Assembly: GCA_045540275.1 (NCBI GenBank)
Contig: JAZQGX010000223.1
Location: 1-38,640, forward strand
Direction of reading: 5' to 3'
From: RGIG8368 sp045540275
GTDB lineage: Bacteria; Verrucomicrobiota; Kiritimatiellia; RFP12; UBA1067
DNA: 38,640 nt
Below are positions 16,924 to 24,689 of the stretch, one piece after another. Below the pieces are notes generated by a model that made no database searches, was not told where the DNA came from, and worked only from the letters and a program-made list of their open reading frames with translations. The position numbers and the translations under genes were made by a program. Within the stretch, counting starts at the first letter, position 1. The number at the start of each line of letters is the position of its first letter.

Positions 16924-17442
16924 ATGCCCCGTGACGAGAACAGACTGGTAATTGACGTTGCCCGGCTCGAGCGCGACGGTGAAAACATAAGCGGAGAAAC
17001 CGACGAGGGGCTGCTGGAGCTGGACAACGATCCGTACATCAAGCCCGAGGGTGGAATATTCTACGATCTTTTCGTCACCCAGCTCGGTGACGAACTGTTG
17101 GTCCGCGGATCAGTGGGACAAGATGCGCTATGCGTTTGCGCAAGGTGCGGCGAACAATTTGAAACCACCGTAAAAGACGAAGATTTCGTCAGATCTTATC
17201 AAATAAATGAAAAAACCGAGTTTCTAGACTTGACCGATGAAGCTAGGGAAGCTATTATACTGGCTTTCCCTAGTTATCCCGTTTGCGATGCGGGGTGCCA
17301 AGGGCTGTGTCCAAGTTGCGGAGCAAATCTGAATCGCGGGACCTGCACATGCATCAACACTGTTGCCGGCGGCGCGTTCGCGGACCTGGACGCTATGATT
17401 AAAGAAAAATCGGATAAAAACCGAAACAAGCAGAGAAAGTGA
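16924..17442 (+). CDS. YceD/DUF177-family protein (23S rRNA accumulation)
   Basis: DUF177/YceD proteins are almost always encoded before rpmF and are needed for 23S rRNA accumulation in bacteria and plastids. The 172-residue protein has the CxxC...CxxC zinc-ribbon pattern: CARCGEQF in the middle, then CDAGCQGLCPSCGANLN near the C-terminus. The first half is acidic with a beta-rich segment (LLVRGSVGQDALCVC). GAGGGG precedes the ATG. The next gene, rpmF, starts seven bases later, the expected context. Confidence 0.88.
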   Translation: MPRDENRLVIDVARLERDGENISGETDEGLLELDNDPYIKPEGGIFYDLFVTQLGDELLVRGSVGQDALCVCARCGEQFETTVKDEDFVRSYQINEKTEFLDLTDEAREAIILAFPSYPVCDAGCQGLCPSCGANLNRGTCTCINTVAGGAFADLDAMIKEKSDKNRNKQRK

Positions 17443-17449
17443 GTTAAGC

Positions 17450-17632
17450 ATGGCTTCTCCTCAGAAGAAAGTGTCGAAACAGAAAGTTCGTCAACGTCGC
17501 GGCCAAGTCAAGGCGGTCATTCCTTCCGTCAACGCCTGCCCCAATTGCGGAGCTCCCAAACAGGCACACCGCGCATGCGCTTCCTGCGGCATGTACAACG
17601 GTCGCAAAGTTATCGACAACGGCGCGGAATAA
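17450..17632 (+). CDS. rpmF: 50S ribosomal protein L32
   Basis: L32 is a small protein of the large ribosomal subunit. The 60-residue product starts MASPQKKVSKQKVRQRRGQ and has a zinc-ribbon with CPNCGAPKQ and CASCGMYNGRKV, so it is the cysteine-containing (zinc-binding) form. The order yceD-rpmF-plsX is widespread. No strong Shine-Dalgarno sequence is visible; coupling to yceD is likely. Confidence 0.96.
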   Translation: MASPQKKVSKQKVRQRRGQVKAVIPSVNACPNCGAPKQAHRACASCGMYNGRKVIDNGAE

Positions 17633-17638
17633 TTTTTT

Positions 17639-18706
17639 ATGACACGCATCGCTCTAGATGTGATGGGCGGCGACAATGCCCCGCACGAAATTGTCAAGGG
17701 CGCGATTAAGGCGGCCGGGCAATTGCATGAGACAGTCTCCACCATCTACATGGTCGGTGACGAGAAAATCATCAATGGAGAATTGAAAAAATTCCCCAAG
17801 GCTGATATGTCGCGGCTCAAAATCGTCCATGCCTCCGAACAGGTGAACATGAACGAGACACCAGCCAAGGCGGTGCGCGAAAAAAAAGACTGCTCCATTA
17901 ACGTTGCAATGAGACTCGTCAAGAACGGTGAGGCAGATGCATTCGTCTCAGCCGGAAATTCTGGCGCGGTCTCGGCGGCGGCCATTTTGCATTTGGGTAG
18001 AATCAAGGGCGTTATGCGCCCTGCTATTGCCACGGTGCTTCCCACCAGCCGGCACAAACACCCGGTACTGGTTTTGGACGCCGGGGCGAATACCGACTGC
18101 AGCGAAGATTGGCTGGCGCAGTTTGCAATCATGGGCGACTGCTACTCGCGCGGAGTACTCAAACGCAATACTCCAAGCGTCGGTCTGCTTAGCATCGGCA
18201 GCGAGGACTGTAAAGGCAATGCCGTCACAAAAGAAGCTTTCAAGCTGATTCAAAACGACGGGATGGTCAACTTCTGCGGGAACGTTGAAGGTCATGATAT
18301 ATTCGGGGGCGAGCTTGACGTGGTGGTCTGCGACGGGTTTGTCGGCAATGTTGTGCTCAAGACAACGGAAAGCGTGGCTCACGCGGTGGGCGACTGGTTG
18401 AAGCATGAACTTCGCCAGAATCCAATTCGGCTCATGGGTGCGCTTTTGCTCCGTGGCGCGTTTAAGGCTTTGAAGCGCAAGATGAATCCCGAAATATACG
18501 GCGGCGCTCCCTTGCTGGGAGTACCCAAGACCGTAATCATCACTCATGGTTCATCTCATGCAACTGCGATTTACCATGCGGTCATTGCCGGTTCTGCTGC
18601 GGCTGCCAATGACGTATCCGGTGAAATCGAGAAGCGCATTGCCGCAGTAATCGACAAAAGAGCCGAAGAAAAAGGCAGCGGCGAAGGTTCTGGCCAGCAA
18701 GCCTGA
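17639..18706 (+). CDS. plsX: Phosphate acyltransferase PlsX
   Basis: PlsX converts acyl-ACP to acyl-phosphate, the acyl donor for PlsY in phospholipid synthesis. The 355-residue protein shows IALDVMGGDNAPHEIVKGA, ASEQVNMNETPAKAVREK, AFVSAGNSGAVSAAAI, FCGNVEGHDIF and DVVVCDGFVGNVVLKTTE. It starts six bases after rpmF. The space before the ATG is TAATTTTTT with no Shine-Dalgarno sequence, so translation probably depends on coupling. A short Glu/Gly-rich tail follows the conserved part. A strong terminator ends the operon. The usual downstream fabH or fabD is absent. Confidence 0.95.
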   Translation: MTRIALDVMGGDNAPHEIVKGAIKAAGQLHETVSTIYMVGDEKIINGELKKFPKADMSRLKIVHASEQVNMNETPAKAVREKKDCSINVAMRLVKNGEADAFVSAGNSGAVSAAAILHLGRIKGVMRPAIATVLPTSRHKHPVLVLDAGANTDCSEDWLAQFAIMGDCYSRGVLKRNTPSVGLLSIGSEDCKGNAVTKEAFKLIQNDGMVNFCGNVEGHDIFGGELDVVVCDGFVGNVVLKTTESVAHAVGDWLKHELRQNPIRLMGALLLRGAFKALKRKMNPEIYGGAPLLGVPKTVIITHGSSHATAIYHAVIAGSAAAANDVSGEIEKRIAAVIDKRAEEKGSGEGSGQQA

Positions 18707-18729
18707 TTCCACCCTGTCTCGATAAAGAA

Positions 18730-18757
18730 AACCGCCGGGAAACCGGCGGTTTTTTTT
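18730..18757 (+). terminator. Intrinsic terminator of the plsX operon (bidirectional)
   Basis: Perfect 9-bp stem AACCGCCGG/CCGGCGGTT (18730-18738 and 18743-18751), GAAA tetraloop, then a run of T to 18757. The minus strand also reads into a T-rich stretch, so it can end the convergent nitroreductase gene too. Confidence 0.9.
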
Positions 18758-18786
18758 ATCGAGATCGAATATCGGCGAAACTCCAC

Positions 18787-19608
18787 CTAATTGATATAGC
18801 GTATCTCGGCGGCCCGTGAGCGATTGACGGCTCTTGGATATTTTACCGCCGGATAACCGAAGAGCATCGCATAATACGGATGTTCACGGGGGATACCGAA
18901 AACGTCCTTGACCGAAGGGACCAGATTGGTGATAAACTTCAAATACCCGCACCAGGTCGTTCCGATTCCTCGCGCCTCCGTCAACATGCTGAAGTACGAC
19001 AATGCGGCGATGCAATCTTCGTACGGCGTTGTAGACTTGCTGACATCGGCTGAAACTATCAGCAGATGTGGCGCTCCGCGGAAAAATTCGTCAATGCGCT
19101 TACGCCTGAAGAGAATCGCAGGTTTTGCGATGAAGCGAGGCAGCATGTGATCGAGTTGCGCTGAAGCGATCGAGTCGATGACCGCCGAACGCAGCTCGTC
19201 CATCTTCGCGCCGGAGGAGACCACGGAAAAGGTCAATCCCATTGCATTGCATCCGGTGGGGGTGTTTGCCAGCAGTGAAAGCAGCTCGTCTATTGTTTCA
19301 CGGGGGACATCTTCGCCGCGATACTGACGAATGCTCCTACGGCTAAGAAAGAGATCGTCCATCTGGGCAGCCGAGGGGAGATTGAACAACGAGGCGGATT
19401 TTGCCGACGACGCGGCGACGCCGTTGATTGACAATGCTCCTGCGGGGCAGACCGCCATGCAGTGCTGACAGGCGATACAGTTGCCGAACTTTCCTTCGTC
19501 GACAACCGGGCGGCGATTTGCGTCAAGAGTCAATACGCGCATCGGACAATCACGAACACAAGCACCGCAACCGATGCAGTTATAATCTATCTTAATATTG
19601 GCTTTCAT
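18787..19608 (-). CDS. Ferredoxin-nitroreductase fusion protein
   Basis: The 273-residue protein joins an N-terminal 2x[4Fe-4S] ferredoxin domain (residues 1-60: CIGCGACVRDCP and CIACQHCMAVCP) to an FMN-dependent nitroreductase-like domain (from about residue 80: FLSRRSIRQYRGEDVP, NTPTGCNAMGLTF, GIGTTWCGYLKF). Such proteins reduce small molecules with electrons from ferredoxin-like carriers in anaerobes; the substrate cannot be predicted. I chose ATG 19608: GGTGA lies five bases upstream and overlaps the hisA stop. A TTG eight codons upstream would run into hisA. It is probably co-transcribed with hisA although functionally unrelated. Confidence 0.88.
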   Translation of the reverse strand: MKANIKIDYNCIGCGACVRDCPMRVLTLDANRRPVVDEGKFGNCIACQHCMAVCPAGALSINGVAASSAKSASLFNLPSAAQMDDLFLSRRSIRQYRGEDVPRETIDELLSLLANTPTGCNAMGLTFSVVSSGAKMDELRSAVIDSIASAQLDHMLPRFIAKPAILFRRKRIDEFFRGAPHLLIVSADVSKSTTPYEDCIAALSYFSMLTEARGIGTTWCGYLKFITNLVPSVKDVFGIPREHPYYAMLFGYPAVKYPRAVNRSRAAEIRYIN

Positions 19609-19612
19609 AATA

Positions 19613-20341
19613 TCACCTGGCTGTTGCAGCAATCATTTCCTGCAGGGTTACGCAACCGTCATAAAGCGCCTTGCCGACAATTGCCCCATAAAGATTTTCA
19701 CGCCCCAGAGCTACCAACGCCCTGACATTGTCAGGGGTACTGACACCTCCGGATGCGATTATTTTGCATTTCGGCACCGATGCGCACATTGCATCCATCG
19801 CTCCGACATTCGGTCCCTTAAGCATTCCATCCGTCGCCGTATCGGTATAGATGATGGTCTGAACTCCGATTTCAACCACCTCGCGGGCAAGATCGACGGC
19901 CGTAACCGAACTGGTTTCCACCCATCCGCGGGTCTGGACAAATCCGTTGCGGGCGTCAATACCAACTGCTATATGCGAACCGAAGCGTTCGACCAACGCC
20001 TTCAGCGCCCTGGTATCTTCGAGAGCTCTCGTTCCAATGATTGCCCGCTGCGCACCGGCATTGAGCAGCGCCTCTACGTGCGCATCGGTACGCAAACCGC
20101 CGCCTACTTCTACGGGAATGCCGATAGAGCGGATAATGTCAGCAATTATCCTGGTATGCCGGGGCTCTCCGTCAAACGCACCATCAAGATCAACGACATG
20201 AAGCTCCTCCGCCCCCTGCTTGAGCCAGGCCAAGGCCTGTTCAACCGGATTATCCGCATAGACCGTAACGGCATCGGCCAAACCTTGGCGAAGACGTACG
20301 CATTTACCGCCTTTCAAATCGATTGCGGGAAGAATTATCAT
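19613..20341 (-). CDS. hisA: Phosphoribosylformimino-AICAR phosphate isomerase HisA
   Basis: HisA catalyses the ProFAR to PRFAR isomerisation in histidine synthesis. The 242-residue TIM barrel has MIILPAIDLKGGKCVRLRQG with the catalytic Asp, ELHVVDLDGAF, PVEVGGGLRT, IIYTDTATDGMLKGPN (second catalytic Asp) and IIASGGVSTPDNV. Start ATG 20341 has AAGGAT eight bases upstream; the longer open frame runs into tRNA-Lys and is not coding. No other his genes are near. It lies just downstream of a tRNA terminator and I see no clear promoter of its own. Confidence 0.95.
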   Translation of the reverse strand: MIILPAIDLKGGKCVRLRQGLADAVTVYADNPVEQALAWLKQGAEELHVVDLDGAFDGEPRHTRIIADIIRSIGIPVEVGGGLRTDAHVEALLNAGAQRAIIGTRALEDTRALKALVERFGSHIAVGIDARNGFVQTRGWVETSSVTAVDLAREVVEIGVQTIIYTDTATDGMLKGPNVGAMDAMCASVPKCKIIASGGVSTPDNVRALVALGRENLYGAIVGKALYDGCVTLQEMIAATAR

Positions 20342-20384
20342 GATCGCTATATCCTTTCTCTGCACACCGTGCGGTCTTTGCACG

Positions 20385-20417
20385 AAAAAAGGGAACCGGC
20401 ATAATTTCCCGATTCCC
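20385..20417 (-). terminator. Intrinsic terminator after tRNA-Lys
   Basis: On the minus strand GGGAATCGG (20409-20417) pairs with CCGGTTCCC (20391-20399), nine pairs including one G-U, with a nine-base loop. TTTTTT (20385-20390) follows. It ends the tRNA transcript before hisA. Confidence 0.75.
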
Positions 20418-20429
20418 CTCTTCTGAAAA

Positions 20430-20505
20430 TGGTAGGAGTGCAGGGATTCGAACCCTGGACCCACTGATTAAGAGTCAGTTGCTCTACCAACTGAGCTACA
20501 CTCCC
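20430..20505 (-). tRNA. tRNA-Lys (anticodon CTT)
   Basis: A complete cloverleaf: acceptor GGGAGTG/CACTCCT, D arm GCTC/GAGC, anticodon arm ACTGA-CTCTTAA-TCAGT with anticodon CTT, T arm CAGGG-TTCGAAT-CCCTG, discriminator A. The 3' CCA is encoded (20430-20432). It lies four bases after tRNA-Gly and shares its transcript. Confidence 0.96.
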
Positions 20506-20509
20506 AAAA

Positions 20510-20585
20510 TGGAGCGAGCTACGGGGTTCGAACCCGTGACCACCACCTTGGCAAGGTGGGACTCTGCCAACTGAGTTAAGCTCGC
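20510..20585 (-). tRNA. tRNA-Gly (anticodon GCC)
   Basis: A complete cloverleaf: acceptor GCGAGCT/AGCTCGC, D arm ACTC/GAGT, anticodon arm CCACC-TTGCCAA-GGTGG with anticodon GCC, T arm ACGGG-TTCGAAC-CCCGT, discriminator T. The 3' CCA is encoded (20510-20512). Confidence 0.96.
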
Positions 20586-20616
20586 CCAAAGTCTTGCGTG
20601 TCGCAAAACGTGTTAA

Positions 20617-20645
20617 ATAGTATCATTTTACCCTACCCTTGGCAA
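20617..20645 (-). promoter_or_regulatory. Promoter of the tRNA-Gly/tRNA-Lys transcript
   Basis: On the minus strand TTGCCA (20640-20645), 17 bases, then TACTAT (20617-20622), about 31 bases before the tRNA-Gly 5' end. Confidence 0.6.
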
Positions 20646-20682
20646 GCAAAATTTTTGATTATTTTTAATTTCGCATTAACTC

Positions 20683-22263
20683 CTAAAAATCAATCTGCTG
20701 CTCACGAAGTGCCTCGCGGAACTCGGCGAATCTGAATGCCGACACAGGCACTTCGCCTGGCGAAAGCGTCTTGTTCGAATCAAGCCAGAACCCGCCATCG
20801 GCAAGATAGTCCATGAGTTTTCGCACTTTGGCATTGGCCATGTAAAGCGGAAGACGGCGCTTGCGACCGGACCCGTAATCGATGGTCAGAACATCGGTTG
20901 GCGAAACGTCCAGCACTCGTGCGCCCCGCCCATCGCAAACGACATCGCCGCCCGCGCTATCGATGCGCCAGCGCGCGTTCGTTCCGCTCTTGTCTACGAT
21001 CATCAGACGCGTACGCACAGGTTTGGGCGGCTCCGGAGCCGTCTTGAGCCATACCGGATTGGTCATGGCGAACGATTTTGCCGTCCGCTGCAGATTCTCG
21101 CCCGTCCATCCTCCCGGAAACTCGCCGAAGCAACGCGCCACAAACCATGTATCTCCCATCTTCCGCGACAGGGAAATCAAATACTCCCCCTCTGCGGCAT
21201 TCTCGACAACGGCTCGAACCTTGCCACCGCGTCCGAGGATCTCAATCCGGGAAAGCATCCTCTCCCCCGGCTTGGGAGCCGCGTAGATGCCAATCTTGAT
21301 CGTTTCGCCGGAATCATCGAACGAAAGAATCCTCAAATCCGGGCCCGACGACATGGTGACGGCGAAATTGCGCACGGCATCGCAGATCTCCCCGACGCCC
21401 GGCGCATGGCCGCAACCGTTAATGTAAGTAAAAAGGCTCTCGTCCTTCTTGCCGATGATTCCGTGCCCGGGCGAGCAATCCTGCTCCGCCACTCCCGGAA
21501 CGCGATAGCCCATATCAAGGATTGCAAACCACAGATCCTGATATGCGGCATGACAGGCATCATACCCCATGACCGCAAGCGCATCAAGCCCACCGTCGGC
21601 AAAGAGCTGCACCGGCATGTCGGCGGCGATGTTTGTTATGAACTTCCCTTTATGCGTCCACCAGCTCGTCGGATGCGCCCATACGGCAAGCGCTCCGTGA
21701 CGCCGCTGCTCGGCGACGGCCTCGGCATAGCTGCGCCTGAGATGGCGGCGACCCGTCTCCTTGTTAAGATCAGGTCCCGCCGCCTCTGCTTCGTCAGTCG
21801 TAAAAGCGACGCGCCTGTCCTGACTGTAATCGTGCCAACCGGTGACAACCGGCTTGTAACCTATGAACCACAAATGCCCATAGCGGTTTTTGGGCGTTTC
21901 GTTGTCCAGATAGAACGTCGTCCGGGGACAAGCGTTCGAGAGGATCGTAAGCATTGCGTAAAGATCGGGCGTATCGATGAGATCCTCCTCGATCTTCCCC
22001 GCAAAGTAGCGATCGCGGTCTTCGCGCTCGCAACGGCGCATGCGGGCAGCCTGTTTCGGCGTCCACGGAGAGCCGACTCCGAATGCGCGCACATCATGCT
22101 TCTCAATCCACGCCGTCAGGTTGCTCATGACAACATCAAGCCCCACCTTGCCGTTGCGACAGAGGTGCGTATGCCCGGCGACCGCCGCGCGCGGCGAAGG
22201 CGGCGCAGAAAAACATTCGGCGGCGCAAAAGAGCACCGCAACGGAAAAAACGATATTTCTCAT
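20683..22263 (-). CDS. Secreted PHP/CehA-like metallohydrolase
   Basis: The 526-residue protein has a signal peptide (MRNIVFSVAVLFCAAECFSA). It then shows histidine motifs of the PHP (polymerase and histidinol phosphatase) superfamily: AGHTHLCRNG near residue 33, WAHPTSWW near 193 and GYDACH near 230, suitable for a multi-metal centre. The CehA/McbA-like branch hydrolyses phosphate or carbamate esters; the substrate here is unknown. The C-terminal ~200 residues look like beta-rich accessory sequence. I chose ATG 22263 because it overlaps the GH9 stop (ATGA); a TTG four codons earlier is less likely. It is the last gene of the carbohydrate operon. I see no GC-rich terminator after it. Confidence 0.68.
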   Translation of the reverse strand: MRNIVFSVAVLFCAAECFSAPPSPRAAVAGHTHLCRNGKVGLDVVMSNLTAWIEKHDVRAFGVGSPWTPKQAARMRRCEREDRDRYFAGKIEEDLIDTPDLYAMLTILSNACPRTTFYLDNETPKNRYGHLWFIGYKPVVTGWHDYSQDRRVAFTTDEAEAAGPDLNKETGRRHLRRSYAEAVAEQRRHGALAVWAHPTSWWTHKGKFITNIAADMPVQLFADGGLDALAVMGYDACHAAYQDLWFAILDMGYRVPGVAEQDCSPGHGIIGKKDESLFTYINGCGHAPGVGEICDAVRNFAVTMSSGPDLRILSFDDSGETIKIGIYAAPKPGERMLSRIEILGRGGKVRAVVENAAEGEYLISLSRKMGDTWFVARCFGEFPGGWTGENLQRTAKSFAMTNPVWLKTAPEPPKPVRTRLMIVDKSGTNARWRIDSAGGDVVCDGRGARVLDVSPTDVLTIDYGSGRKRRLPLYMANAKVRKLMDYLADGGFWLDSNKTLSPGEVPVSAFRFAEFREALREQQIDF

Positions 22264-24689
22264 GGCTTTACCCAATATCCGGGAAGCGTTCTCAGATCGC
22301 TCGCAGGTTCTCGTTCATAGACCGAAGAAGGCACCTTCTCCGGCCCCGGAAGCAGATACGCGAGAACCGCCGCAGGCGGAAGCATCGTCTCCCATACCGT
22401 GTATTCGCTCGCGGCGACCGAATACTGCTCGACGTTCGCGTAACGCCGCCAGATCGGCCAGCTCGGAATATTGTCGACGCCGTAGACCATCTTCTTCGCG
22501 TCCTGGTTCACGCCGTACGTCCAGCGGTACGGCGTAATGCCGCCCACATACTCCGCCACATCGTCGGCTATGCTCTGAAGATCGAGAAACTTCACCGGAA
22601 ACACCTCGCCCATGCCGCTTGTGAGCGTCTCTCCCTTGGGATTGGCGCCATTATGGAAATCGTTCGCGAGATACATTCCCTCGAGATAGCGCTCCTCTCC
22701 GGTAAATACATGGGCCGCCAGAAGGAACTGCGCACGGCGGAGCGGATGGCTGTTTCCCCAGCTCATCGTGTGCACAAAACCGTGCGCAGGCGGAAACCAG
22801 AATGTTCTGTACGGATACCCGCTCTCCATCGTCTCCAGAAGCTGATCGGCCTCGCCGACGCGGCGGCGGATAAAGTTCTTGCGGTAATCTCCAAGCTCGG
22901 GCGCAAGCGGCTGCCCCGGAAGCGCAAACTCAAGCAGATCGATCGGATTCCACCCCCAGCTTCCTTTGTTCGTCTCCGTCTTAAGATCCTTGAGCCGACG
23001 GACGACCGGCTCGAAGAATTTCATCTCGCCGGTAAGCGCGGAGAGATTGAGCGCCGCGGTGAGCATGAGCTTGGCGGAATAATCCTCCGGTTCGCGATAG
23101 ACCACGTCCGCGGGCGGGTCCTTGTCCCAGCGATGCGTGACGAAGCACTTCATCTTCTGGACCACCGGCGGATTCTTCTCGGCCCAGTTCCAGGCTCTGA
23201 GCGCCCTCTCCTGAAGGCGGCGCGCCACCTCCTCCTTGCCTGCAGCGCGGAACGCACGTGCGACGAGCGCCGCCGTGCCGGCGAAATCATAGCACGAATT
23301 GTGCGTAGGCCGCGCAACGAAGTACGTAAGATTTGTACTGTCCTGCGCAGGACCTGCCCGCTCCCCGCCGGGATGGCACCGCGTTTCAATCCAGGTTCCG
23401 ACACCGCCGTCCTTCTGTTGCGCCCTGACAAGATGACGGATGCCCCAGAGCGCCTCGTCGAGAATGTCTGGAACCCCGTTCTTCGATTCCGGGATGAGCA
23501 ACTGGCCGTCGGTGAAATTGGCAGGCTTGAGCAGATACATCATCGCAAGGGCCCGAGGAATCACAAGATGCATGGGGCGGCGGTCGTAGTCGGCCGCGTC
23601 GTGGTATCCGCCGGGAAGATGCAAAGGAGTTTCCATATCGCAAAGACACCTGCTCGCGGCAATCACCGGAAAATGCTTGAATTTGAACGGCTTGCCGTCT
23701 CTATTGAGAATTTCCTTGCCATCGGCCGGAAAGACATACTTCCCGTAATGCCATTCCTCCGAAGGATGGACTCCGCGGTAGACGTTCAAATGGCAAGCCT
23801 CGGAGGGCCACTTGGTGTACGGCTGTTTCTTTTCGATTCCGCAACGCTTGTTGAAAATACCGAGCATGTGATGCCCCCACGCTTCGGCGATGGCGCGAGC
23901 GGATATCTTGAACTTGCCGCTGCGACCGATCCCGTCGACAGAGATGTAGTATTCGCCCTCCCGGGTCAAGGGTGTCAAATCAATCTCCAGCACCTCCTCG
24001 CCGGTAAACGACGTTCCGTTGCGCTCGGGGTCTTCGCAACGCGCCTTAAGAGTGCCGCCGAAAACCTTGTCTCCGGTCTTCGCCGCATGGACGGAAAAAG
24101 GTCGACCGTCGAACTTTTTCGCCAGCGGCAGCGGTCCCGAAAGCCCCAGCCAGCCGCCCACGTATGCATACTTGCGCGCCTTTGGCGAATAGCCGACCTG
24201 ATTGATCTTGAATACAGGCGTCGGTCTGGCGGGATCGTACACGAACTTGCCGGCGACTCCAAGATCGATCTTGTCGCCCTTGCGCATGGCCGGCACTTTC
24301 ACAAAGGCGTTATGGATCATGTCGGCTGACTTGAACGAAAAATACTTCCCATTCTCCGCTTTGATGCGTTTAACGCCGTTCGCTTCCGGCCAATACGAAA
24401 GAAAACCGGGAATCTTCTTCATGCTCTCGGCGAGCGAAGCGCGTACATTCTTCTCCACGTCTCCCTGTATGGTGGCGTAAAGGCGTCTTATCTGCCAATC
24501 CTGCATCTTGCCGTCGATGTTGCGGTATCGCTCATCGGACAAGAACACCTTGTTCTCGTCGTCCGAACCGTCTGCCTGCACGAGAATGTATTCCGGGGTC
24601 AAAGCCGTGGTGCGCCATTCCGCCGCGCCCAGGTCGCCGAACGCGGCCGCGCATGCGGCAAACGCAAGTCCGATACGTATTTTAATCAT
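22260..24689 (-). CDS. Glycoside hydrolase family 9 enzyme, secreted
   Basis: GH9 enzymes cleave beta-1,4-glucans or related beta-linked glycans by inversion. The 809-residue protein has a signal peptide (MIKIRIGLAFAACAAAFGDLGAA), an unknown N-terminal region of about 125 residues, an Ig-like CelD_N domain starting at INQVGYSPKARKYAYVGGW, and the (alpha/alpha)6 catalytic domain. That domain has YHDAADYDRR (catalytic Asp pair, about residues 362-368), NGVPDILDEALWGIRHLV, NDFHNGANPKGETLTSGMG and, near the end, SEYTVWETMLPPAAVLAYL, where the Glu would be the general acid. ATG 24689 has GGAGGA eight bases upstream and overlaps the M14 peptidase stop by eight bases. The substrate is not predictable. 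Confidence 0.88.
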   Translation of the reverse strand: MIKIRIGLAFAACAAAFGDLGAAEWRTTALTPEYILVQADGSDDENKVFLSDERYRNIDGKMQDWQIRRLYATIQGDVEKNVRASLAESMKKIPGFLSYWPEANGVKRIKAENGKYFSFKSADMIHNAFVKVPAMRKGDKIDLGVAGKFVYDPARPTPVFKINQVGYSPKARKYAYVGGWLGLSGPLPLAKKFDGRPFSVHAAKTGDKVFGGTLKARCEDPERNGTSFTGEEVLEIDLTPLTREGEYYISVDGIGRSGKFKISARAIAEAWGHHMLGIFNKRCGIEKKQPYTKWPSEACHLNVYRGVHPSEEWHYGKYVFPADGKEILNRDGKPFKFKHFPVIAASRCLCDMETPLHLPGGYHDAADYDRRPMHLVIPRALAMMYLLKPANFTDGQLLIPESKNGVPDILDEALWGIRHLVRAQQKDGGVGTWIETRCHPGGERAGPAQDSTNLTYFVARPTHNSCYDFAGTAALVARAFRAAGKEEVARRLQERALRAWNWAEKNPPVVQKMKCFVTHRWDKDPPADVVYREPEDYSAKLMLTAALNLSALTGEMKFFEPVVRRLKDLKTETNKGSWGWNPIDLLEFALPGQPLAPELGDYRKNFIRRRVGEADQLLETMESGYPYRTFWFPPAHGFVHTMSWGNSHPLRRAQFLLAAHVFTGEERYLEGMYLANDFHNGANPKGETLTSGMGEVFPVKFLDLQSIADDVAEYVGGITPYRWTYGVNQDAKKMVYGVDNIPSWPIWRRYANVEQYSVAASEYTVWETMLPPAAVLAYLLPGPEKVPSSVYEREPASDLRTLPGYWVKP

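Noticed and set aside
22653..24329. 558-codon open frame on the plus strand
   Set aside because: It is antisense to the GH9 gene, is Arg-rich, has no domain, and reflects the GC-rich codon bias of the real gene.
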